In this document: one piece after another, positions 33,243-45,218 of the stretch | How the letters are laid out: each line of letters opens with the position of its first letter | Numbering within the stretch: position 1 is the stretch's first letter | From: Trifolium pratense | Taxonomy: Eukaryota > Streptophyta > Magnoliopsida > Fabales > Fabaceae | Assembly: GCF_020283565.1 (NCBI RefSeq) | Contig: NC_060062.1 | Coordinates: 50,862,439 to 50,926,438, forward strand | Reading direction: 5' to 3' | DNA: 64,000 nt | Translations under genes and position numbers: made by a program | The notes under the pieces: model-generated | The model's input: only the letters and a program-made list of their open reading frames with translations | Told to the model about the DNA's origin: nothing | The model's database searches: none

Positions 33243-33471
33243 ATTGTATTTCAACTCACCTAACTACAATTAATCGACACAATTAATCATTTCATTAAGA
33301 ACTGCACACAATCCTAATAAAATACTTTTTATGAGATGGAGGGAGTAATATCTAACTATATGCACAAAATAAGACAATTAGTAGAAAACACTAAACAAGT
33401 AAACACAAGAGTAAATTGTTTTCAACTCCCAATTAAGTTGCAAAAGCATTTGAACTATCCACTAATGCTAC

Positions 33472-34643
33472 TCAAAGAGATGAAAGCCAATCTTTTCTCC
33501 TAAAGAAAGGCATCTTAATAAACATAAGTCGCCAATCCTTATCTTTAAACTTCACCAAAGCATTATTATAAAATTTACTTGGAATGTCATCCATGGAATC
33601 AAGCAATTCCATGCATGCTTCTATAGAATAAGGATCTGTTACTGGACTATCAGCTTGTTGTGCTTTATATCTGTCAGCCTTAAACTTTGATGCTTCTGTC
33701 TTTCCATTAATTTTTTTTTGAAAAGACCAAAATGAGATATATATATACCAAAAAGTCTTCTCAGCACAAGACGTACCAAGAAAGACTAAAGTAAGTTACA
33801 ACCAAAATCAAAAGAAAACCAAAAGAAATTATACAAGGCCCAAACAAAGCATAGGACTAGACCACCAACTATGGCAGTTTAAAGCTAAAGTACTACTCGT
33901 TGCTTTCAACCACCTAAATGAAAAAGTCTTGATCTTGTCCAACATATAAAGTAAAGAATTCGCCGAGCCTCTGTCTTTCCATTAATTGATTCAGTCGAGT
34001 TGCTTAAACTTGCTTCGAATTTCTTCGATCTTTTTGCTTCCTTATGTTGGTATTGGTAATCACTTGAAGACACAACAGTTTTCCTCTTTTTGTCAAATTC
34101 TTGCAAGTCTCCATGAACTTCAATAGGATCAGGATCAATATGAACAACTTTTAAAACATGGTCTTCCTCTATTGCTTTCTGCAGCACATCAACAGCTGGC
34201 CTAATTTATTGAATATTTCACCAAGCATATCCATATCATAGTCATGCTTCAATCCATATTCAATAAATTTCGTGGGAAGCTTTCCTTTCTGGTAATGGTA
34301 AGTGAAAAAATTCAATAGTAAGTAAATAATAATCACTAAAATAACATTACAATGACTATAATATATTAATATCAATTAAACTTACCGAATTGTATTTTGG
34401 TTCACAACAATATCCTGAAAATTCATCACGTAGACGATTACACTTTTGCTTCCGCTTATCGACGCCAAAATTAAATCCTGTGATATTTTTCAATTCATTG
34501 TTTATATCTTCCCAAATTTCTATCTTAAAGCTTGACTTTTCCATTTGCTTCTTTTCGACACGATTATAAATTAATTCAATAAATGTCTCTGTTGTCTGAA
34601 ATGCCCACTCCAAGTGCTCTCCCTTCTCATTTTTCCAACCCAT
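33472..34643 (-). pseudogene. Myb/SANT-like domain protein, damaged
   Basis: Exon 1 (34643-34386, donor GTAAGT) reads WAFQTTETFIELIYNRVEKK...FKIEIWEDINNELKNITGF, a Myb/SANT-like (Myb_DNA-bind_3) trihelix domain. The second exon (acceptor near 34293) gives KLPTKFIEYGLKHDYDMDML. A one-base loss near 34200 then shifts the frame to LQKAIEEDHVLKVVHIDPDP. Next come a Lys-rich region and NGKTEA, which a 257-bp insertion splits from SKFKADRYKAQQ. The reading then runs to the TGA at 33474 (FFRRKDWLSSL). Such proteins are nuclear and often derive from PIF/Harbinger-associated genes. The frameshift and insertion argue for a pseudogene. Confidence 0.75.
33713..33969 (-). mobile_element. 5'-truncated LINE-type insertion
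   Basis: A 257-bp insert with a poly(T) head (poly(A) tail on the minus strand), flanked by the exact 18-bp duplication TCTGTCTTTCCATTAATT (33695-33712 and 33970-33987). No coding sequence remains. It interrupts the Myb/SANT-like gene. Confidence 0.82.
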
Positions 34644-34649
34644 CTTATG

Positions 34650-35805
34650 CTTTTATTGTTGGAATATTTTATATTATTCAATTATTTTATATAGTATCCA
34701 TTAGTTCACCAACCAAGCTACCTATGCAGGGCGCAATTGTTTCTGTGACAATTGCACTTGTAGGAGTTAAACTTGATATGAGTAAAACTTTAAAAACTAC
34801 TCCTTCCGGTTTTGAATACAAGTAGAAAAAAACTTTATAGTTTCATTGTTCATTGAATAAAACATATATTGTGACTATTTATGGTCCGAAATTTGCATAA
34901 GAAGCACTATTCAATTTTTCGGTTTTCTCCAGTCATATCCAATGTCGGTGTGGTGTGTTCGTGTGTGGGTCAGTGTGGTTACCGCTATTTAAAAACCGGT
35001 CATACTAGCTTTGCCTTTTACATTCGTCCAAGAAATGTGAAGTAGAAAATTCCTTAAAACAAGTTGCAATTAAAACGCTAATATAAACCTCATTATTAGT
35101 CTAGTCTAGTCTAACTTCATATCTTCAGCGCAATATTTCAAAATGTGAAATTATTAGGGTTAAATAAGTTCTTCACTATTATAAAAAAATAATAATAAGT
35201 TCTTCTTTATGAATTTTAAAATTAGTTTAAAATTTTCTGTTTTATTTTTTGTCACATAAAATTGGTCATTAGAGATAAAAATAAAATTTCTACCATTTTT
35301 AATATTAGGGAATAAAAATCAACATCTGTTATATTTTTTGGATTAAAAACTTATTGAATCCACATTATTATTTAACACAACAAAAATAAATGAAAATGAT
35401 ATTTACTACATAGTTTTAATCGATTATCCTATACTGATAAAATAAAATAAAAAATCGATTATCCTATAATGTACAATGAAATTGAAAAGAAGCAACAAAT
35501 TAACCTGAAGGATCAGTGAATGTGCCGTGAACGTTAGAGGATGGATAATGAGGGAAAAATCGAAGCGGAATTAAACCTGAAATGAGGTAGAGAGCGGAGA
35601 AACAAACCTACTGAAGTAGAAGAAGAAACTATGCAGAAAATGAAAAAACTTGAATCATAATAACAAACAAAATCGGAAAATTCGACAATGGACCCGCTTT
35701 TATAGTGGCCTACGATGGGCTTAGAGTTTCCAAGTGGGCCAATTTCACCCAATTCAATTCAATGGACTACATGTTTCTTTCCGTGTCCCATTCTCTCTCG
35801 TAGTA
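34650..35805. other. Intergenic, no gene seen
   Basis: AT-rich with short, unconvincing frames. The stretch 35500-35760 has modest GC and could be a 5' region, but no exon was supported. Confidence 0.4.
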
Positions 35806-36101
35806 TAGTTAGCGAGTGTTGAAGGTATTAAAATATGGAAAAATAAGTTCGCTACTTAAATAATGAGCTGAATTCGCACTTTAACTAACGAACCTTATAA
35901 AAATATTTTCATAAGGGGTAAAGGAAGGGGGACGAGGACAAAAATATTAAATTTTATAATTAGGTTCACTAGTGAAAATACAGTTCACTACTTAAATAAC
36001 AAACTGTGTTTTTCTTAGATTTTGCGCCCTCCAAATTCACTAGTTAAGTAGCAAACTGTAATTTTTTCAAAATTTTGCTCCCTTTAACACTCGCTAGTTA
36101 T
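35806..36101. mobile_element. MITE with about 22-bp inverted ends
   Basis: TAGTTAGCGAGTGTTGAAGG on the left and the inverse of TAACTAGCGAGTGTTAAAGG on the right. Inside, 'ttcactagt(t)aagtagcaaact' phrases also pair. Target duplication not settled. Confidence 0.65.
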
Positions 36102-36243
36102 CTTTTGAGAAGAGTATTTATAACACCTCATGTCAATTTATCTAGAATATCAACAAGAGTGTACATAACTGAATCGGGAATCATTAAGATTTCATTTGGT
36201 ATCGTCCGAATACATAAATAGGATTACAAAATCCAAGAGATTA

Positions 36244-36329
36244 ATAACATGACGTCAGCTCAACTAGCATAAAGAAACTAAATCTTATACAAAATATAAG
36301 ATAACATGACGTCAGCTCAACTAGCATAA
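36244..36329. repeat. Direct repeat with TGACGTCA palindromes
   Basis: 'ataacatgacgtcagctcaa ctagcataa' (29 bp) occurs at 36244 and again at 36301. Each copy contains TGACGTCA, a bZIP-type core. It lies in the solo LTR. Confidence 0.7.
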
Positions 36330-36730
36330 TCCAAGTATCTGAACTCCATGCTTGCAGACCATGATATCTCGATCAACCTGTTTATCTGAAAACAAATAAG
36401 TAGGGGATGAGAACAGTCACTTCGTCTCAGTGGATTCCTACTACCCAGTTGTATTGGTGTCTACATCGGGGGCAACTGATGAACTAAAAGTTCTTTGATC
36501 CTGATTGTCAGTCTCTAGCATAATTTCATAACATGATTTCATAAACATAATAATATAAAAGTGTAACACAGATTATTTATCTTGTTCATTTTAACATAAC
36601 TAAGACACTCTGAGGTGAGCCAGTCTCAGAGGCCTGACATATCCGTCGTCGATGATTATACGCATCGACACGGCATGAAGCTCACAATCGTAACATGATT
36701 GGATTCCTCAAATCCCATAACGTGGTACAT

Positions 36731-37237
36731 CAGGGGCGGCTTGCACACATGTGCAAGGTGTGCGACGGCATCGGGCCTCAGCTCAAAATTTTGAGGTTCT
36801 ATAATATTACTTATATATTATTTATACCTATAAAATATCAGATATTTATTAATAGATTAATTTTTAGGCCTTAAACTAATAGTTATATATTGTTAATGTT
36901 CATATAATATCATATGAGTATCAATAGATTAATTATCTATACTCGTAAATATAGTTTTAGTCCATTTTAATCTTTCCATAAAATTTAAATTTAGATTATG
37001 AGGTTTCTTTTTGACGTTATATACAAAGATAATTATTTTGTATTTCTTATCCCGTTTGATTTGATGCAATTGGTTTAATATTGATAATCTATATGTTTAC
37101 AAGAATAAAAATGATTTTTTTTATATTATACGCAATTTAAATGACAGGTTTTTTTTAAAAAAAAAATTAAATTTTTTATATTAAGGGGCCACTTTTATAT
37201 TTTGCACAGGGCCTCCTAAAAGCCGGAGACGCCCCTG
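36731..37237. mobile_element. hAT-like non-autonomous element (MITE), copy 2
   Basis: Ends CAGGGGCGGCTTGC and the inverse of CAGGGGCGTCTCCGG. GGTACAT lies on both sides (36724-36730 and 37238-37244; a 7-bp match). Same family as 3657-4154, opposite orientation, inserted in the solo LTR. Confidence 0.85.
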
Positions 37238-40200
37238 GGTACATACGTAACTACCATGATTGATTGACTTTCTTAACTTAACTTAATTATCTTGATTGTT
37301 ATCCTGCCCATAATTTCCCTCCCTAGGTAACTAACTTGTCCTGATTTCCTGATTATCATAACTTATCGTGTAATTAACATTTTAATTAAGCATTACACTT
37401 ATAATATTCACAGAAAAGTATCTAGGAAGGTATAGGATTGAAAAGTATAAAATAGTTCCAAATTCTAAATCTGCAAAGCTCTGAACTGGTATTCTCACTT
37501 AGCAAGAGTCAGCTCGCTTAGCGAGAAACGGCCAAAATGTTCCAACATCCAAACGAGAGAACACTCTCTTAGCGAGCTTATCAGTTCACAACTCTGTTTT
37601 GCGATTTTCATTAGTTTTGCATAAAATTGTTAATACAATCCTTTTCATTCCTAACCATGAGTATCACAGCGTGTAATAAATGATTAAAATGGAGAGAAGC
37701 TTTGGGATTAAGCTCCTCTCATACACCACTTGACCCTAACTTATGTTATCATGCAATAATTCATAATTGGGGACACTAACATAATATATCTAGTGTTATC
37801 ATACATAATTTATTTGGGCAACTAAAGTGCTATGCTATCTAAAGGTTGAGCTTCTAAGGGAACCCACCTGAAAATAAGCTTGAATAATAGCATAGACACT
37901 TCCAGAGCTCGCCGAAACGCATAATTTGCAACTGAAATGCTATAAACCCATAATCAGAATTTTCTGCATAATTCTGCATCAGAGCACCAACTTCAAAAAT
38001 ACCTACTGACCTCATTTCATGTCCAAAAATTATGCAACCAGTGCCACAATGACCGTATTTGAATTAGCTATCCATAGAAACAAACAGTATCTCAAACGGT
38101 TTTACAGAGAGAGAACAATCACCTTTTTAGTGCCTGTCTGTCCAGAATATGTTGGATATTTTCGAAAATATATTTGAAAGGTTGCAATGGTTAATTTGAA
38201 ATTCAAATTTACAATTTTGAAATCCTTTCAAAGATTGTGTCCCTTCATCATTTGACATAAGTTTCTTCATAAATAGAGACACTTAGGAGACAGAAAATAC
38301 ATAACAGAAATCATGAATTTCATGAGTCAATTCTGTCAAAATTATTTCTAAATCATTTCTTCATTTCTCTAGTTCACAAGGGTCATTGAAGAAACTTTAT
38401 TCCGTAAAATGTCGTTGATCGATATGCTTGATGTGTATGTGCAATGCATGTCAAGGTTTCCAAAGTATCCTGAAGGGGATTCGCCGGTTAACCCTTTTGC
38501 ATCCAGTTTATGGTGGGGGCGAATCGAACCTAAAGTTTAGTGTGATAAACACGCTTTGGAATTTGTGCAATACGTTCATCATGTTCTTCATCATCATCTT
38601 CTTGTTTGAGTATTTGCAGCAGTCCCACAACACAAAATGTTCTAACAATCTTTAGGTTCGATTTATGGTTTCTTTTATGATTAATCATGGCTGCAACTTT
38701 GGATGAGATGCGAAAAACATCAAAGTTTGAATTTATAGAGATAAGTATCGATAATCTTTCTTATTTTATATTTTGATTGCAAATTAAATATTAAGGGTTA
38801 TTATATCATACATACATATGTGTTTGATTCGTTGAATTTGAGTATATAAATTTCAATATTCTAAAACATGAGAGGGAATATAAAATTACGTCAGACACAT
38901 ATGTACGTTGTGGTTCATGGTTAAGCATGTATAAATTTTGACATTAACTTTCTTCAATTTTGTTAAGTAATATGGTTTTTTCAGTTATAAATTTGTTTTA
39001 AGGCATGTATGTGGTAGTCAATTTAATGCCTTTCAAATTGATTGTTCTTCTAACCGTCAATCATGAGTGCAATAACATTAGTTTATTTATTTGTTGAAAC
39101 GAAGTGTGATTTGGTGAAGAATTACACCAGTGCATGATGGGTTGCGACTAAATTCAATTCATAGAAAGTTTAATGCAAGCAACGTTGAAGGAGAGATGAA
39201 TATACATATAATAATGACTACGGTGAAAGGTAGATATTTAAATTGTATGGATATATACATGATTCAGAAACTACTCAAAGTATATGAATTGTGAATTTTG
39301 ACAAGTTTGAATAAGTTTGGTTTTAGACATGTTTTTATATGATTTTCTTTTAATATAAAAGTAGTGTATATGAATTGTCAAAATATGAAATGCATATTTT
39401 AGTGTTATTATTATTTTGTGCAAGAATTTATTAAATTTAAAGTGATCATCTCATATTATATGTGTATGATAATATGAAAGTTATTGTTAATTTCTTGCTT
39501 ATATTGATAATAAGATTGATTTGATATTTTGAAATTATTCTAAGTTGGTAATTGTTCATGGAGGAAATTATGTTATAGAAAATCTTAATGATTTTGAATC
39601 ATTGTTTATCTTTCTATTATGATGATTATTTGAATTTTCCATAGAACATATTATACATGAAACTTGATTTTGACATTTAGAATTTATGATACATGTATTA
39701 GTTATTTGATAACTAATAATATGAAAAGGTTTCTTAAATGAAATTGAAATAAATTCTAAAGTAATATTTTAAGTTCATGTGAGGTATATGACGTATATGG
39801 TGTGATCCATCTTATGAAATAAAAATTGGTCATGACAAATCTTTATGACCATGTTTGTTGATGTTATACATATTTAATGTATTGAATGTAGGATACATTC
39901 AAGTGGAAGTTGAATTTCAAATTGAAATGATTATTAAATATGTTATAACAAGAGAATAATGACATAAAGTTTGTGCATATGAGTATATGACACAATGACA
40001 ATAGAATGACAAAAAGTCATGGTTTTGTGATAGCGGTTAAAACTATCAAATAAAAGAATATTCAAAGTTTCTAAAAAGCATAGCTATGTGGTTGATTGAA
40101 TATTCAAAATCAAAGTTATAAAGTTGGAAAATCTTGCAATTCTTTGACGAAAAGATTGACAAAGATATGATGTTTTCGGAGATGATGGTTAAGTCATTGA

Positions 40201-41130
40201 AGGCATCATTAGGGATGTGGTACAAGCCCATATCTAATTGATCACCAATGGTGGAAACTCAACTCACACTTGAATAACATCAAGTCTTGAGTTCAATGAT
40301 GAAAGTACACTATTAGAGTGATTGAAGTACTTGACAATAACAAATACATCCCAAGGGGTAAAAGTACTTGGACCATAAAAGAAAAAGTGGTAGAATGAGA
40401 TTTTTCTCTTAATAGACATATAACATATGTTTGCTTGAATGCATAATTATGGGTGTATTCACGATATAGTCTACCTATATGAGAATGAAGTGGGGCCGCT
40501 TCATAGAGTTCAAGGGCTTGACTCTTAAATTCTCATGAAAAGGATATGAGACACAAGGCCTTAACAAATGTGTCATTTTGATAATTCGATCATTGGTACC
40601 GAGATTTCATGTGTGAGTTATGAACACTTGTTCTAATGGATAATTGGTTCAAAGCTTGTCTACCAATCTATTCGGGGATGAGTGGAAACTTAACTTACTA
40701 AGTAATGGTTCAAATCGTGAGATACCTTTATTGAAACCATGAGATTTCCGGAATAATGGATTTAGATATATTTTGAAAATGGTGGGGGATTATTGGATAT
40801 TTTCGAAAATATATTTGAAAGGTTGCAATGGTTAATTTGAAATTCAAATTTACAATTTTGAAATCCTTTCAAAGGTTGTGTCCCTTCATCATTTGACATA
40901 AATTTCTCTATAAATAGAGACACTTAGGAGACAGAAAATACATAACAGAAATCATGAATTTTATGAGTCAATTCTGTCAAAATTATTTCTAAATCATTTC
41001 TTCATTTCTCTAGTGCACAAGGGTCATTGAAGAAACTTTATTCCGTAAAATGTCGTTGATCGATATGCTTGATGTGTATGTGCAATGCATGTCAAGGTTT
41101 CCAAAGTATCCTGAAAGGGATTCGCCGGTT

Positions 41131-41793
41131 TGTTGTGAATTCGGATTGAATCACACCAATAATCTTGATGTGTGGAGCAAATCGAATAAGCAATCAATTA
41201 AGTGAAATAGCAATAATAATCACGAACAAAAGATAACGAAAAACTGTAAAGAACACGAAGCAATTGTTTACCCAGTTCAGTCAAAACCGACCTACTCTGG
41301 GGGAGAGAGCCACTCTCCGTTCCACTATCAATGAAAATCTTGATTACAACGATTCAATACAAAAGAGTTGCAAGAATTAGACTTCAATCCTAATTCTACC
41401 CTTTTCCCAAATCTCTTCCCGTGACCAAGAGATTTCAATGATAAGTGATTACAAGATGAAAGAATCAACACCCAAAACCTAGAGATGAACCAAGAGTAAC
41501 CCTCTTAACCCTAGCCGCCGTTTTGGTGAAAGAAACCCTCAAAACTTGCCCTCTTAAAAACAGAAAACGTGACCCTTTAAATACCCTGCAGTGATTTCCG
41601 CCCGAAACACAGCTTTTTCCGCCTGAGGCGGAAACTTCCGCCTGAAACACCAATATTTCCGCCTGGGGCGCCAAAACAGAGAGCACCCCTTTTCCTGCTT
41701 CAAATTTCCGCCTGAAACACAGGTTTTTCCGCCCGGGGCGGAAAACAGCAGACTAGTGTTGTTTTTTCACGTTTTCAAGGCAAATTTGCAACA
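41131..41793 (-). repeat. 3' LTR of gag-only element 2
   Basis: 663 bp. Carries several TTTCCGCCTGAGGCGGAAA-like palindromic units at about 41595-41750. Confidence 0.92.
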
Positions 41794-42685
41794 ATCTCCA
41801 CCTTGCCTTTAAAACGATGGTGATGCCAACTTCCCATCAACCACCGTGCTGCTCTCTCCACTTGTTTACACCACACCCTCTTCGGCCCCCGGAGTCTACC
41901 TCTCCGTACTCCCGAAAAATGCTTGCCTCCAATTGCCCTTGGATTTTTAGGACAATACACAAGCTAAACCATACCCTCTTCAAACCCCGGATTGTAGCTT
42001 TCCGTACTCTTGAAGATATGCTTGCCCCCAACCAACCTTGGAATTTTTAGGTGGTTTCACAAGCTGCAACCTCAAACTCTCCTTGTGTCCAACTACCTCC
42101 AGCAGTCTAGCAAGTTACCAAGCTTGATCACCGTTGCTTCCACACAAGGTCTTCATAGCCATACCACTTTGGTGTACCTCCACCTCAAACCGAGATTCCT
42201 CCACCAAAGCCTTAAACCGGTATATCCACCATGTCTTCCACCTTGTAACGTAAATCTTTTCAACTACTCCGAAACACACATCAGGTCATTGTTAGTCTCC
42301 AACACTTCCCGGTTTAGTTCCACCACCTAGTAAACTTCATTTCACTAGTACAACTAGAACCAACCAATGTTACTAACAACCAACCGAAGTTTCACAACTT
42401 ATCCACACCATGAGAATCACAACTAGTAACAAAGCTCAAGAATAATACCTCGCATTGTGTGAAAGAAATTCAACCATACCTTGAACCTTATAAGCTTTCC
42501 CGTCGCCAAGATGAACAAACTCCACCTTCAACTAGCTCTAGGGCTTCAAAGTACTCCTTCCTCAAAACACATGTGATCAGAGCATCCAAAGTCCATGACT
42601 TCAACTCCATTGATTCCCAACTTCACCACACTAGCACATCCGCATTCTCACAGTAATAAAGTTGTTGTTTCGAACGTAATCCTGA

Positions 42686-42822
42686 GTATTATTACCACCG
42701 CCTCTCCAGGCTGATGTTGAGTATTATTCCCACCGCCTCTCCAGGCTGATGTTGAGTATTATTACCACCGCCTCTCCAGGCTGATGTTGAGTATTATTAC
42801 CACCGCCTCTCCAGGCTGATCA
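42686..42822. repeat. 35-bp minisatellite, about 4 copies
   Basis: Unit 'gagtattattaccaccgcct' plus 'ctccaggctgatgtt', nearly identical copies, lying just downstream of the gag stop in element 2. Confidence 0.88.
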
Positions 42823-42836
42823 ACAAGCTATGAGTG

Positions 42837-43670
42837 TCAACAGGTGACTATGAGTGCTCCCGCACTCTCATAGCCTTCCTCCTCATCAACGGCAACATGA
42901 GCTGACGAACTACCGCTGCCCCTTCTCTGAGGACAGTCCTTCTTGAAGTGACCCGGTTCTTGACAATAGAAGCATCTGAACCTGCCACCATTATCACCTT
43001 TTGGCCTAGACTTGGACCCATATTTCTTCCCCTTTCCTCTACCGTCGTTCTCACTTCTATCCCTCATCACATTTAACCCTTCCGCACTATCATCAACCCT
43101 CAAGTCTCTCAACTTTGTCAACTCCTTGGTCCTCAAAGCCGATTGAACTTCATCCAATGTGATAGTACCTTCTTTGCCATAAAGCAACGCATCCTTGAGA
43201 TTTTCAAGTGATTTGGGTAAAGCACACAACAAATGAAAGGCCTTGTCCTCGTCTTCCAAATTCACGTCAATGTTCGCCAAGTCGTCAATGATCTTGTTGA
43301 ACTCCGAAAGTTGCTCCCCCACCGGCTTGTTCTCCACCATTCGAAAGAAAAACAACCGTTCTTTCAAACACTGCTTATGTGCCAAAGACTTCGTCATATA
43401 CAACGCATCCAGCTTGGTCCACATAGCCGCCGCAGTTTTCTCTTTAGCTACTTCCCTCAACACATTATCCGCGAGACACAAGATAATGACACTCAAAGCC
43501 TTATCATTCATCTCGCTCTTTTCTGCGTTCGAGAGAGTATTTGGCATATTCGATATGCCCAACAATGCTTCAACACACTTTTGTTGTGTCAGTATTGCTC
43601 GTACCTTCACCTTCCACAAACCGAAGTCATTTTTACCGGTGAATTTCTCAATCTCCCACTTAGAACCCAT
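42837..43670 (-). CDS. Copia-type Gag protein, 277 aa
   Basis: I chose MGSKWEIEKFTGKNDFGLWK at 43670 because copy 1 starts MGSKFDIEKF at the same distance from the PBS; the frame is open further upstream but into the PBS and LTR. Capsid-type domain to about residue 195 and the zinc knuckle CFYCQEPGHFKKDC at 233-246. It stops soon after (GALIVTC-stop), where copy 1 continues for another 240 residues. Confidence 0.88.
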   Translation of the reverse strand: MGSKWEIEKFTGKNDFGLWKVKVRAILTQQKCVEALLGISNMPNTLSNAEKSEMNDKALSVIILCLADNVLREVAKEKTAAAMWTKLDALYMTKSLAHKQCLKERLFFFRMVENKPVGEQLSEFNKIIDDLANIDVNLEDEDKAFHLLCALPKSLENLKDALLYGKEGTITLDEVQSALRTKELTKLRDLRVDDSAEGLNVMRDRSENDGRGKGKKYGSKSRPKGDNGGRFRCFYCQEPGHFKKDCPQRRGSGSSSAHVAVDEEEGYESAGALIVTC

Positions 43671-43713
43671 GATACTTAATTCGATTGATCCTTGCCCCAC
43701 GGTGGGCGCCAAT

Positions 43714-44376
43714 TGTTGTGAATTCGGATTGAATCACACCAATAATCTTGATGTGTGGAGCAAATCGAATAAGCAATCAATTAAGTGAAATAGCAATAAT
43801 AATCACGAACAAAAGATAACGAAAAACTGTAAAGAACACGAAGCAATTGTTTACCCAGTTCAGTCAAAACCGACCTACTCTGGGGGAGAGAGCCACTCTC
43901 CGTTCCACTATCAATGAAAATCTTGATTACAACGATTCAATACAAAAGAGTTGCAAGAATTAGACTTCAATCCTAATTCTACCCTTTTCCCAAATCTCTT
44001 CCCGTGACCAAGAGATTTCAATGATAAGTGATTACAAGATGAAAGAATCAACACCCAAAACCTAGAGATGAACCAAGAGTAACCCTCTTAACCCTAGCCG
44101 CCGTTTTGGTGAAAGAAACCCTCAAAACTTGCCCTCTTAAAAACAGAAAACGTGACCCTTTAAATACCCTGCAGTGATTTCCGCCCGAAACACAGCTTTT
44201 TCCGCCTGAGGCGGAAACTTCCGCCTGAAACACCAATATTTCCGCCTGGGGCGCCAAAACAGAGAGCACCCCTTTTCCTGCTTCAAATTTCCGCCTGAAA
44301 CACAGGTTTTTCCGCCCGGGGCGGAAAACAGCAGACTAGTGTTGTTTTTTCACGTTTTCAAGGCAAATTTGCAACA
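43714..44376 (-). repeat. 5' LTR of gag-only element 2
   Basis: 663 bp, same length and apparently the same sequence as its partner. Confidence 0.92.
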
Positions 44377-44544
44377 CGGTTAACCCTTTTGCATCCAGTT
44401 TATGGTAGGGGCGAATCGAACCTAAAGTTTAGTGTGATAAACACGCTTTGGAATTTGTGCAATACGTTCATCATGTTCTTCATCATCATCTTCTTGTTTG
44501 AGTATTTGCAGCAGTCCCAGAACACAAAATGTTCTAACAGAATA

Positions 44545-45213
44545 CGGGTTTAACCCAAATTCTTCCAATTCTTCTAGTTCCCTTAATTCTTAACTCATTC
44601 ACCAAATCCATTAATTGTGAACAGAATACATGCATATCCAAATATGGAAACATGATTTGGGGTTAGGAATTAGAATTTCAACCATCAACATGAGAAGGAA
44701 TGGAGAAATCAAGTTCTTACCTTAGGATCCTAACAACTCCAATTGATGGTTGTGAACATAGATTGGCATATGCAAGCTTTAACAATGGAGGAACATGAAC
44801 TTGTGAGGGAGGAAGGGATTTTCGACCAATAGCAGCTATGAGAGGAAATCAAAGATTGATTTTGCTTCTAACGGGTTCAATCGATGTTGGGCACTATAAT
44901 TTTCACACATGCAGTGCTTATTGAGAGAATAATTGATTTTTGGTTTTCATGGAGGAGGGAGTATTGTCGTTGCTGATGAAGAAGGGGGGAGGAGGAAGTG
45001 ATTTCATTTCTTCTCTCTCTCTCGGCTCTTTTGTCTCTTATAGACAACATTTTCACATGAATTACCAAGTTGTCCTTTATGCCCACTTAATTAACCAAAG
45101 TGCACTTGTATCCTTTAATTAACTCTTTACAATTGTTCACTTACTTTCATTTGGTCTTTAATAATTGTCTCTAGCAATTATCTCTAAGTAATATTTCTCT
45201 ATTAATTAAAGTT
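44545..45213 (-). other. Part of the solo LTR between two nested elements
   Basis: No coding frame. Read on the minus strand it has a pyrimidine-rich leader-like part (about 45020-44950). It continues past the Copia insertion into GGGATGTTACA at 60178-60188. Confidence 0.5.
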
Positions 45214-45218
45214 GGGAT

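Larger units (their letters stand above)
41131..44376 (-). mobile_element. Gag-only LTR retrotransposon (TR-GAG type), copy 2
   Basis: LTRs of 663 bp each (41131-41793 and 43714-44376) and the 5-bp duplication CGGTT (41126-41130 and 44377-44381). The same unusual primer binding site as copy 1 is at 43694-43711. It is inserted in the right LTR of the element at 38150. Gag is shorter and the 3' internal part has decayed into stops, though fragments of the C-terminal repeat region of copy 1 are still recognisable (about 41880-42140). Confidence 0.93.
38150..44539 (+). mobile_element. Non-autonomous LTR element carrying a nested gag-only element
   Basis: The left LTR is 38150-38647 (498 bp). The right LTR is 40791-41130 plus 44382-44539 (340 + 158 = 498 bp). 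The 5-bp duplication GAATA is at 38145-38149 and 44540-44544. A purine tract, GGTGGGGGAT, lies just before the right LTR, giving plus orientation. The 2.1-kb interior has no polyprotein: only a 29-codon start (MAATLDEMRKTSKFE, 38687) that may be a Gag remnant, then AT-rich DNA. LTRs open with the palindrome ATATTTTCGAAAATAT. The right LTR starts TA instead of TG. Confidence 0.88.

Noticed and set aside
35534..35752. 72-residue minus-strand frame near 35.6 kb
   Set aside because: No motif, ordinary length for chance in this composition, no supporting splice or promoter signals.
42690..42822. Possible CRISPR-like array (four regular repeats)
   Set aside because: Units are contiguous 35-bp tandem copies with no spacers, in a plant retrotransposon.
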